This document shows, in pieces, positions 1 through 6,252 of a DNA stretch of 11,154 nt. How positions within the stretch are numbered: position 1 is the stretch's first letter; each line of letters opens with the position of its first letter. The stretch is from the NCBI GenBank assembly GCA_964650695.1, contig CAZYVA010000061.1, positions 1 to 11,154 on the forward strand, in the 5' to 3' direction. This stretch comes from CAZYVA01 sp964650695 (GTDB taxonomy: Bacteria; Bacillota; Clostridia; Lachnospirales; Lachnospiraceae). The notes under the pieces were generated by a model that saw nothing but the letters and a program-made list of their open reading frames with translations, was not told the DNA's origin and searched no databases. The position numbers were made by a program, and so were the translations under genes.

Positions 1-1
1 G

Positions 2-334
2 GCGGGGCTGAAAGCGATGGAAGAGCTTGGGAAGCTGGAGGAGGGGCGGCGCAGGTGTGCGCCGCAGCCGCCAAACTGCCCCAGGATCCGCAAAGGATCC
101 CGGAAAAGCAGATCTTTCCGGCCCATGCCCAAAGGTGTGGCCAGCAGTGAAATGTGTACCTTCCTGATACTGAATATTTCATCGCTGCAATTGATCCCAG
201 TCAATGTGATTGCCTACCGAAGCCAGTACGGAAGCGTGAACCCCACGGCGATCGTGGGGCCAGGGATCGTGGCAACGGCAGTGAGTACAGCGGCGGCGGT
301 GGTGTTTTGCAAGATGATGGATGCCAGCCGGTGA
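2..334 (+). CDS. spmA: Spore maturation protein A, C-terminal part (5' end outside window)
   Basis: This is the last 110 codons of an open frame that enters from the left edge. The fragment opens with AGLKAMEELGKLEEG, matching the SpmA region after the FGLGNAATP(x)G(x)KAM motif. It ends with the family's membrane segment (SEMCTFLILNISSLQLIPV, then AYRSQYGSVNPTAIVGP and IVATAVSTAAAVVFC). SpmA is a nucleoside-recognition (Gate) domain membrane protein which, with SpmB, acts in spore-core dehydration and heat resistance in Bacillus. Between the two conserved parts lies an Arg/Pro-rich linker of about 31 residues (fragment residues 16-46, bases 47-139) that looks unlike the rest. spmB usually follows spmA, but here the stop TGA is followed at once by the stop of a convergent recombinase, so spmB is absent on this side. 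Identity rests on motif recall; the start and promoter are not visible. Confidence 0.85.
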   Translation, partial: AGLKAMEELGKLEEGRRRCAPQPPNCPRIRKGSRKSRSFRPMPKGVASSEMCTFLILNISSLQLIPVNVIAYRSQYGSVNPTAIVGPGIVATAVSTAAAVVFCKMMDASR

Positions 335-952
335 TCATGGGCGCTGCTGTTTCTTTTTCCCCAACATCCGGTATTTTCTCAGCCTCCGGTAAAACGTGGC
401 TTCGCTCAGGCCGCTTTGCTCCAGTGCATCCGAAAAATGAAGCTGGCTTTTTTCCCACTTCCGGATGATTTCCCCAAAATTATCCGGCGTTTTTATTTCC
501 GGCCTCCCGAATTTCACGCCCCTTTCCTGTGCCGCGGCGATTCCCTGCAACTGCCTCTCCCTGATATTTTCCCGCTCATTCTGTGCCACGAACGACAAAA
601 TCTGTAGTACCAGATCCGCAATGAAGGTTCCCATCAGGTCTTTCCCATTCCTCGTGTCCAGCAGCGGCATATCTATGACACAGATGTCCACGCCGGTCTC
701 TTTCGTCAGGACCCTCCACTGGTTCTGTATTTCCTCGTAATTCCGCCCAAGCCGGTCGATGCTTAAGATATAAAGCAGATCCCCCGGCTTCATTTTTTTC
801 ACCATCCTTTTATATGCCGGGCGGTTGAAATCTTTTCCTGATTGCTTGTCCATGTAGATGCTTTGATCCGGCACCGCCTTATCCTGCAGCGCCGCCATCT
901 GCCTTCCCTCATTCTGATCCGTGCTGGAAACGCGGATATACCCGTAAACCAT
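335..952 (-). CDS. Small serine recombinase, resolvase/DNA invertase family
   Basis: This 205-residue protein has the usual size and layout of the resolvase/invertase family. The N-terminal catalytic domain starts GYIRVSSTDQN, with Ser9 as the likely DNA-attacking nucleophile and Arg7 beside it. SIDRLGRNYEE supplies Asp66, Arg67 and Arg70, matching the conserved active-site arginines. A long helix follows (about 112-145, ending GVKFGRP), then a C-terminal helix-turn-helix (about 172-196, SDALEQSGLSEATFYRRLRK) that would bind a crossover site. All key residues are present, so it is probably active. The ATG is preceded by a strong AGGAGG site at 8 bases. It converges on spmA with directly abutting stops and lies downstream of the nrdD terminator, so it is probably transcribed on its own. 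Similar stand-alone recombinases are common in Lachnospiraceae and in Bacteroides (Mpi type), where some flip promoters. Its target site is not identified here; inversion, resolution or transposition could each be its role. Confidence 0.93.
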   Translation of the reverse strand: MVYGYIRVSSTDQNEGRQMAALQDKAVPDQSIYMDKQSGKDFNRPAYKRMVKKMKPGDLLYILSIDRLGRNYEEIQNQWRVLTKETGVDICVIDMPLLDTRNGKDLMGTFIADLVLQILSFVAQNERENIRERQLQGIAAAQERGVKFGRPEIKTPDNFGEIIRKWEKSQLHFSDALEQSGLSEATFYRRLRKYRMLGKKKQQRP

Positions 953-1056
953 AGCTACACCTCCTAGATAAAAAATCGTAAGGATCTGCCAAGAAATAAC
1001 TTATGCGGATTGCGCAGGATGGAGCTTCCTCTTCGCATGGGTGCATATCCCTTGGA

Positions 1057-1069
1057 GAGATTTTATCTC
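1057..1069. repeat. Interrupted palindrome upstream of the recombinase gene
   Basis: GAGAT-TTT-ATCTC is a 5-bp inverted repeat with a 3-base centre. It is flanked by further complementary pieces, TTCGC (1032-1036) with GCGAA (1077-1081) and GCTTCC (1024-1029) with GGAAGC (1073-1078). It lies about 105 bases upstream of the recombinase start. It could be an operator or a crossover site for the recombinase, or chance. Confidence 0.3.
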
Positions 1070-1090
1070 ATAGGAAGCGAATCTTTCTAT

Positions 1091-1135
1091 AAAAAAAAGA
1101 CTAACCCATGCATGAAACATCGTTAGTCTTTTTTA
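1091..1135 (-). terminator. Rho-independent terminator of nrdD, potentially bidirectional
   Basis: A perfect 13-bp inverted repeat (arms 1093-1105 and 1122-1134, AAAAAAGACTAAC / GTTAGTCTTTTTT) encloses a 16-base loop. Read on minus it begins 56 bases after the nrdD stop and ends in a run of T. Read on plus it also ends in six T. It separates nrdD from the recombinase gene. Confidence 0.88.
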
Positions 1136-1189
1136 TCAAATATATGGCTCTGCCGGTTCCCCCGGCGCCAAAGAGAAGGGATCGTCCGC

Positions 1190-3376
1190 CTACAGGTGCA
1201 GCACCCGGTCCCGGATCTCCTGCGTCCTGCCCTGGTTCCAGAACTGGGTCCCGATATACCCGCAGGTCCGCCTTGCGACAAACATCCTGCCCTGGTCGCG
1301 GTTGCCGCAGTTCGGGCATTCCCAGAGAAGCTTCCCGCTCTCTTCGTCCTCCTTGATCCGGATCTCCCCGTCATATCCGCAGGCTTCGCAGTAATCGCTC
1401 TTCGTGTTCAGTTCCGCGTACATGATGTTGTTGTAGATAAACTGCATCACGGAAATCACTGCCGGGATATTGTTCTGCATATTCGGCACCTCCACGTAGC
1501 TGATCGCCCCGCCTGGGGACAGCTTCTGGAATTCCGATTCAAATTTCAGCTTGCTGAACGCGTCGATTTCCTCCGACACATGGACATGGTAGCTGTTGGT
1601 AATGTAGTTTTTATCCGTCACGCCCGGAATGATGCCGAAACGCTTCTGCAGGCATTTCGCAAACTTATAGGTTGTGGACTCCATCGGCGTCCCGTAGACG
1701 GAATAACTGATATGCTCCGCGTCCTTCCACTCCTTACATTTATCGTTCAGCCGCTGCATCACGGAGAGCGCGAACGGCTTTGCCTCCGGGTCCGTGTGGG
1801 ATTTGCCGAGCATCCGCACGCACATCTCATAAAGCCCTGCGTAACCCAGGGAAATCGTGGAATAGCCGTCATAAAGGAGCCGGTCGATCTTTTCTCCCTT
1901 TTTCAAGCGTGCAAGCGCGCCATTCTGCCATAAAATCGGCGCTACATCGGAAATCGTGCCGAGCAGCCTTTCATGGCGGCAGCGCAGCGCCCGGTGGCAC
2001 AGCTCCAGGCGTTCGTCCAGGATCCGCCAGAACCGCTCCATATCCCCATCCGAAGAACAAGCCACGTCCACCAGGTTGATCGTGACCACGCCCTGGTTGA
2101 ACCTTCCGTAGAATTTATGGGAGCCGTCCGGGTTCCTCTGGGAATCCTCCACGGTCAGGAAGGACCGGCAGCCCATGCAGGTGTAGACTTCGCCCTGCTT
2201 TAATTCCCGCATGATCTTTGCGGAAATATAATCCGGCACCATCCGCTTTGCGGTACACTTCGCCGCTAGCTGCGTCAAGTACCAGTATGGGGAATCCTCG
2301 GTGATATTGTCCTCATCCAGCACGTAAATCAGTTTCGGGAAAGCCGGCGTGATCCAGACGCCCGCTTCATTTTTCACGCCCTGCATCCGCTGCAGCAGCA
2401 TCTCCTCTATGATCATGGCAAGGTCATCCCTTGTACGCCCTTGCGCCACTTCATCCAGATACATGAACACGGTGACAAACGGCGCCTGCCCATTGCAGGT
2501 CATCAGCGTGATAAGCTGGTACTGGATGGTCTGGATCCCATCTTTGATCTCATCGCGGAGCCTCCGCTCCGTGATCCGGTCGATGATCTGCGCATCCATG
2601 CTTTCGCGGCAGTCTTTTCTCTCCTCAACCACTTTCGCACGGATCTTGCGCCTGCTGACGTCCACAAACGGGGCCAGATGGGCCAGCGAGAAGGACTGCC
2701 CGCCGTACTGGTTGCTGGCTACCTGCGCCACGATCTGGGTCGTGACATTGCAGGCGGTGAAAAAACTCTTCGGCGTCTCGATCATCGTCTCGCTGATGAC
2801 CGTCCCGTTCTGCAGCATATCCTCCAGGTTGATCAAGTCACAGTTGTGCTCCTTCTGCGCAAAATAATCCGAATCATGGAAATGGATGATCCCTTCCTCA
2901 TGCGCGCGGACAACCTCTTCCGGAAGCAGGACGCGCCTGGACAGATCCTTGCTGACCTCCCCCGCCATATAGTCCCGCTGCGTCGAATTGATCACCGGGT
3001 TCTTATTGGAATTTTCCTGGTTGACCTCTTCGTTCAAATGCTCGATCAGCGCCAGGATCCCGTTGTCCGTTGTGTTGGATTTCCGGGTCAGTTCACGCTT
3101 ATACCGGTAACGGACATACTTCTGCGCCACCTCATACCCGCGCATCTCCATGATACCTGTCTCCACAAGATCCTGGATATCCTCCACATTCGCGGCGTGC
3201 GTCATCGCCGCCACCTGCTTCGCTACGTTCTCCGCAACCGCCTGGATCTGATATTCGTTCATCTGGTAAATCGGATCGACCTCATAATTCGCCGCCCGGA
3301 TCGCATTCACGATCTTCGACAAGTCAAACGCGACTTCCTCTCCATTCCTCTTAATTACATTCGTCTTGACTTCCAT
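1190..3376 (-). CDS. nrdD: Anaerobic (class III) ribonucleoside-triphosphate reductase
   Basis: This glycyl-radical enzyme reduces ribonucleoside triphosphates to deoxyribonucleotides without oxygen. From the ATG at 3376 it has 728 residues, normal for the family. An ATP-cone allosteric domain fills about residues 1-92 (VIKRNGEEVAFDLSKIVNAI). Cys179 (EHNCDLINL) and Cys403 (CMGCRSFL) resemble the active-site cysteines of T4 NrdD. A zinc site is formed by Cys663, Cys666, Cys687 and Cys690 (CEACG and CPNCG). Near the C-terminus RRTCGYIGTQFWNQGRT carries the radical glycine, Gly706. An in-frame TTG at 3385 would add three residues. I prefer the ATG because the TTG has only a 2-base gap from the upstream AAAGG, though the ATG spacing (11 bases) is long. 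The activase gene nrdG, often directly downstream, is absent: a terminator follows. The tandem NrdR boxes upstream predict repression by NrdR when dATP/ATP is ample. Confidence 0.97.
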   Translation of the reverse strand: MEVKTNVIKRNGEEVAFDLSKIVNAIRAANYEVDPIYQMNEYQIQAVAENVAKQVAAMTHAANVEDIQDLVETGIMEMRGYEVAQKYVRYRYKRELTRKSNTTDNGILALIEHLNEEVNQENSNKNPVINSTQRDYMAGEVSKDLSRRVLLPEEVVRAHEEGIIHFHDSDYFAQKEHNCDLINLEDMLQNGTVISETMIETPKSFFTACNVTTQIVAQVASNQYGGQSFSLAHLAPFVDVSRRKIRAKVVEERKDCRESMDAQIIDRITERRLRDEIKDGIQTIQYQLITLMTCNGQAPFVTVFMYLDEVAQGRTRDDLAMIIEEMLLQRMQGVKNEAGVWITPAFPKLIYVLDEDNITEDSPYWYLTQLAAKCTAKRMVPDYISAKIMRELKQGEVYTCMGCRSFLTVEDSQRNPDGSHKFYGRFNQGVVTINLVDVACSSDGDMERFWRILDERLELCHRALRCRHERLLGTISDVAPILWQNGALARLKKGEKIDRLLYDGYSTISLGYAGLYEMCVRMLGKSHTDPEAKPFALSVMQRLNDKCKEWKDAEHISYSVYGTPMESTTYKFAKCLQKRFGIIPGVTDKNYITNSYHVHVSEEIDAFSKLKFESEFQKLSPGGAISYVEVPNMQNNIPAVISVMQFIYNNIMYAELNTKSDYCEACGYDGEIRIKEDEESGKLLWECPNCGNRDQGRMFVARRTCGYIGTQFWNQGRTQEIRDRVLHL

Positions 3377-3395
3377 TCCTTTCAATTCCTTTCAA
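3376..3395 (-). repeat. Tandem 10-bp repeat forming a doubled ribosome binding site of nrdD
   Basis: On minus the unit TTGAAAGGAA occurs twice in direct tandem, ending at the first base of the nrdD ATG. Each copy contains an AAAGGA Shine-Dalgarno-like core, and the second copy supplies an in-frame TTG. A further strong GGAGG lies upstream at 3406-3410, some 29 bases from the ATG and too far to serve it directly. Confidence 0.6.
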
Positions 3396-3414
3396 AACCC
3401 AAAAACCTCCGCAA

Positions 3415-3436
3415 AAGCTTATGCCGGAAGCTTCCG
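3415..3436. repeat. Two adjacent AAGCTT-centred palindromes in the nrdD leader
   Basis: CGGAAGCTTCCG (3425-3436) is a perfect 12-bp palindrome. A second AAGCTT core (3415-3420) lies 13 bases away inside the near-palindrome GCAAAAGCTTATGC. Both lie about 40-60 bases before the nrdD start, inside the predicted transcript, and could form alternative hairpins just upstream of GGAGG. Function unknown. Confidence 0.4.
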
Positions 3437-3476
3437 CGGCCGCCTATCCCGTACACGCGGCGGCGCCTTTCCCCGC

Positions 3477-3498
3477 GCCCCGCCAGGCCCTGCGGGGC
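3477..3498. repeat. GC-rich hairpin in the nrdD leader
   Basis: GCCCCGC (3477-3483) pairs with GCGGGGC (3492-3498) across an 8-base loop, within a very GC-rich stretch (about 3423-3515). No T-run follows on minus, so it is not a standard terminator. It sits between the NrdR boxes and the nrdD start and would be part of the transcript leader. Confidence 0.4.
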
Positions 3499-3517
3499 AA
3501 GCGCCATAGCCGCTTTT

Positions 3518-3565
3518 TCACAAAATATAGGCTTTTTGCGATGATATCGGCACAATATATTGTGC
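3518..3565 (-). promoter_or_regulatory. Tandem NrdR boxes upstream of nrdD
   Basis: The right box (3550-3565) is the core of the perfect 18-bp palindrome GGCACAATATATTGTGCC and matches the NrdR box consensus (ACAC-A/T-ATATAT-A/T-GTGT type). The left box (3518-3533, TCACAAAATATAGGCT) matches it at 10 of the 14 core positions. Their starts are 32 bp apart, about three helical turns, which is the spacing known for paired NrdR boxes. NrdR is the nucleotide-sensing repressor of ribonucleotide reductase genes, and the downstream gene is nrdD, so sequence, spacing and context agree. An exact -35/-10 pair could not be assigned with confidence; A/T-rich hexamers overlap both boxes. Confidence 0.85.
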
Positions 3566-3655
3566 CAGCACGTACATATTACCGCAAACCGCACAAAAAG
3601 AAAAGCGAAATTTGAAAATAATTTATTTTTGTGAATATTCCCCAAAAACCGATCC

Positions 3656-5185
3656 CTATAACGCGATCTTTTTATACTCAATCCCCATTCTCTTTAAGAG
3701 CGCCTCCTCACGTTCCTGGCATGTAAATACGAGCGTCTGCCTGCGGTGTATGGAAAACCACCGGAGCGTCTCTGCCAGCCTGCGGTCGTCATAATAGGCA
3801 AACGCGTCATCCAGCACGACCGGCTGTTCCTCCTCCTGCAAGATCCCCGCTGCCGCCATACGTAAGGCCAGGTAAACCTGCTGGAGCGTCCCTTTGCTGA
3901 GGCGGTCCGCCGGGATGTTCCTGCCTTTCCAGGCCACGCCCAGCTTCCATCCGTCGTCCACCGTAAGCTGTGTGTAAGCCCCTCCGGTAATCTGGCGGAG
4001 GATCCCGGAAACCTGGGCATTGAGGGCCTGCTTCATCTGCCTGCGCATCTCCCCTGAAAGCTCCATAAGCTCCTTCATGGCAAGATTCACGGCTTCTTTC
4101 TGCCGTTCCTGCTCCTGGAGTTCCACGCCCATCTCATCCATCTCCGTCAGCCGCTCCCGGAGGTTACTGTACTGCACTTCCTTTTCCTTCCATTCCGCGC
4201 GGCATTGTTCCAGCTCCCAGGTAAGCCGTTCCAGCGTTTTTTCCCCTGGAGCCTCGCTTTCATCCTTTTCCGGTTTCTTTTTCCCGATCTTCAGCCGGTT
4301 CCATGCGTAGATCCCACACAGGATCCCCAAAACCACGCTCACGAAATCATTGAACGGGTTCGGCAGGAAGAGGAAGGAAAGGACGACCAGCAGCACGGAA
4401 ACGATCACCTCGATCGGATGGATCCGCCATTTTTCCGGGCGCAGTTCATCCGTCACCCTTATGTTTTTCAACTCTTCCTCTTGTTTCAGCCCGGCCTTTT
4501 GGTACGCGATTTCTTCTTCCAGCTTCTCCTGCCTTTCCTCCATCCGGCGCATCTCGCGCCAGATAAAGGAAGCCTCCTGCTCCAGCTTGTCCCTGCGGTT
4601 CTGCTTTTTCCGGAAGTTTTCCTGGATCTCCTTGTCAATCGCTTTGCTTCTCTGCTTCAACCGGGCAATGGCCCCCTCAAAATCCAGCTCGCTGTCCCCG
4701 GAAGCGTAATAATTGGTCGCATAGTTCTCCAGCGCCGCCGCCAGGGATTCCCCCGGCTGCGTTTTCATCTGCCCGATGGACACGGTATTTTCATAAACGC
4801 GGCGGCCCATCCCTCCCAAAAGCGCTTCGAGATCCCCATCCTCCACGGAAAGTACCTCCCCGTCATTTTCACAGAACAATTCCGCTTTCCTGGAACGCCG
4901 GCCGAAATTCCTGCTCAGCCAGAACTGCTTCCCGCCGCTTTCAAATTTCAGCCGCCCTGCGTACCGGTCCGCGTCCTCCCACGGCTCATACCGGCTGAAG
5001 GCATCCTGCGCGGCCCCACGCCCACGGGTGCGCTCCATCCCAAACAGCATCCCTTCGATAAAGGCATGCAGCGTGGATTTCCCCGATTCATTCTCCCCAT
5101 AGATCAGATTGATCCCTTCCGAAAATGAAATCGGCTTCTCTTTTATTTTCCCAAAATTCTCAATATAGATTTCCCGTAATGTCAT
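3656..5185 (-). CDS. Compact YhaN/Rad50-like AAA ATPase with a central membrane hairpin
   Basis: This 509-residue protein has the split ABC-type ATPase head of SMC/Rad50/SbcC proteins. Walker A is GENESGKST (30-38), a Q-loop lies at SIGQ (136-139), the signature is LSKGT (429-433) and Walker B is VVLDD (456-460), followed by AFAYYDD. Between the head halves are charged coiled-coil stretches (about 172-245 and 315-390). These are interrupted by two hydrophobic segments (about 258-275 and 280-296) joined by PNPFND, predicted as a membrane hairpin. This is the plan of B. subtilis YhaN (COG4717), but at roughly half that protein's length. It follows the metallophosphoesterase gene by 14 bases, the SbcD-SbcC order, so the two probably form a nuclease-ATPase complex acting on DNA ends, possibly at the membrane. 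The start ATG gives the typical MTLREIYIENFGKI opening. Function in this organism is inferred. Confidence 0.85.
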   Translation of the reverse strand: MTLREIYIENFGKIKEKPISFSEGINLIYGENESGKSTLHAFIEGMLFGMERTRGRGAAQDAFSRYEPWEDADRYAGRLKFESGGKQFWLSRNFGRRSRKAELFCENDGEVLSVEDGDLEALLGGMGRRVYENTVSIGQMKTQPGESLAAALENYATNYYASGDSELDFEGAIARLKQRSKAIDKEIQENFRKKQNRRDKLEQEASFIWREMRRMEERQEKLEEEIAYQKAGLKQEEELKNIRVTDELRPEKWRIHPIEVIVSVLLVVLSFLFLPNPFNDFVSVVLGILCGIYAWNRLKIGKKKPEKDESEAPGEKTLERLTWELEQCRAEWKEKEVQYSNLRERLTEMDEMGVELQEQERQKEAVNLAMKELMELSGEMRRQMKQALNAQVSGILRQITGGAYTQLTVDDGWKLGVAWKGRNIPADRLSKGTLQQVYLALRMAAAGILQEEEQPVVLDDAFAYYDDRRLAETLRWFSIHRRQTLVFTCQEREEALLKRMGIEYKKIAL

Positions 5186-5199
5186 GCCGCCCTACCTTT

Positions 5200-6252
5200 T
5201 TATCCCCGGTCCCCAAGCAACGCCTGCACCCCTTCGCACAGCGCCCGGTATTCCACCGAATCTTCGTCATAACCCCCCAGGCGTTCGATCAGCTTCCCCA
5301 GCAGGTTGTCCGGGTTCTGCGCTTTCAGCTTCGCCATGTCATACGCTGGTTTCGTCTCATCCAGCCACTCGATGATATTTCCGTAGCCGTCCATCCCCGC
5401 AAGGTCAAAGAGGGTTTGGGGGTCGCGGAAACCTTGCAGGAGGATTTTGTAGATATTCTGTGTCCCGCGTTCTTCAACCGCCCGCCGGATTTTCTCTTTC
5501 AGCCCGTATCCTGTCAGATCCTTCGTCACGTCTACCGGCAACTGGATATATTCCCGCGACGCAAACGGCACAAAGGACTCCTTGCAGCCCTTCTCCGTGA
5601 TCTCCCCGTACACGTAGCCATGCTGCCCCAGATCGTTCCGGTCCGTTGGCTCCAGCGCCCCGCTGTAGGCCATTTTCCCTTTCGCCACCTCCATCGGCAT
5701 ATGGATATGCCCCAGCGCGATATAATCATATCCCAGATCCAAAAGTTCCTGCTTTTGGAGCGGGACGTGCTTTTGATCGCCCCCGTGGAGCAGCAAAACT
5801 TCATATTTCTGCAGATGCCTGGCCCGCTTCCCCTGGTAAGGGCATCCTTCCAGTTCCTTCGCATAATAGCTGAACCCGTAGACAGCCGTTTCGATCTCCG
5901 GAAGTTCTACCGCTGTCATCGCTGGTTCCAGGATCATATGCACATGCTTGTCCCAGGAAAACGTGCGGTAATAGGAATCCTTCTTCACATAGTCATGGTT
6001 CCCCGCGCTGAATACGACCTGCGTTGCGCTAAGCCGCCCAAACAAAGCGTTGACTTCCCGCAGTTCCCTCAGCAGCGGCTGCCTGTGGAACAAATCGCCC
6101 GCGATCAATAGGAGCGGGATCTGTGTTTCCTCACATAAGTCAACGATCCGTTCCAGGCTGTCCCAAATCTCCCTTGCCCTTACTTTTTGGCACGCGCTTC
6201 CTGCGTCTGGGTTTGCCCCCAAATGCACGTCTGCGATGTGTATGAATTTCAT
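5200..6252 (-). CDS. Mre11/SbcD/YhaO-like metallophosphoesterase (DNA exonuclease)
   Basis: This 350-residue calcineurin-like phosphoesterase shows all the metal-binding motifs in order: ADVHLG (Asp8, His10), GDLFH (Asp53), GNHD (Asn85, His86), LLHGG (His156) and GHIH (His182, His184). About 130 residues follow as a C-terminal capping region. The family cleaves DNA using two metal ions and works with a Rad50/SbcC-type ATPase, which is encoded just downstream after 14 bases. It most resembles the YhaO branch (COG0420). The start ATG at 6252 gives the canonical MKFIHIADVHLG and has an AAGGGGG ribosome site 6 bases upstream, so it is secure. That start lies inside the 3' end of the kinase gene: the first 37 codons overlap it in another frame. 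No residue appears missing. A general exonuclease role is well founded; its substrate is unknown. Confidence 0.9.
   Translation of the reverse strand: MKFIHIADVHLGANPDAGSACQKVRAREIWDSLERIVDLCEETQIPLLLIAGDLFHRQPLLRELREVNALFGRLSATQVVFSAGNHDYVKKDSYYRTFSWDKHVHMILEPAMTAVELPEIETAVYGFSYYAKELEGCPYQGKRARHLQKYEVLLLHGGDQKHVPLQKQELLDLGYDYIALGHIHMPMEVAKGKMAYSGALEPTDRNDLGQHGYVYGEITEKGCKESFVPFASREYIQLPVDVTKDLTGYGLKEKIRRAVEERGTQNIYKILLQGFRDPQTLFDLAGMDGYGNIIEWLDETKPAYDMAKLKAQNPDNLLGKLIERLGGYDEDSVEYRALCEGVQALLGDRG

Noticed and set aside
1101..1374. Small open frames at the nrdD 3' end
   Set aside because: They are alternative frames of nrdD and its terminator, including the region coding the zinc site and radical glycine.
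3477..3498. Terminator for the ATPase gene or an attenuator before nrdD
   Set aside because: The GC stem has no T-run on minus, and it lies downstream of the NrdR boxes, so it was recorded only as a leader hairpin.
2441..3544. Long plus-strand open frame opposite nrdD
   Set aside because: It is antisense to a secure gene and crosses into the nrdD control region; its His/Arg/Leu-rich text is typical of the complement of GC-rich coding DNA.
3605..3640. AT-rich inverted repeat after the ATPase gene as a terminator
   Set aside because: AAAATAA-A-TTATTTT is made only of A/T pairs, with no stable GC stem or clear terminator architecture.
3382..3681. Small minus-strand protein between the ATPase gene and nrdD
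   Set aside because: It starts inside the ATPase gene, spans the NrdR boxes and GC-rich leader, has no ribosome site worth noting and shows no motif.
4205..6111. Long plus-strand open frames opposite the ATPase and nuclease genes
   Set aside because: They are low-complexity antisense readings without motifs, opposite genes whose catalytic motifs are all intact.
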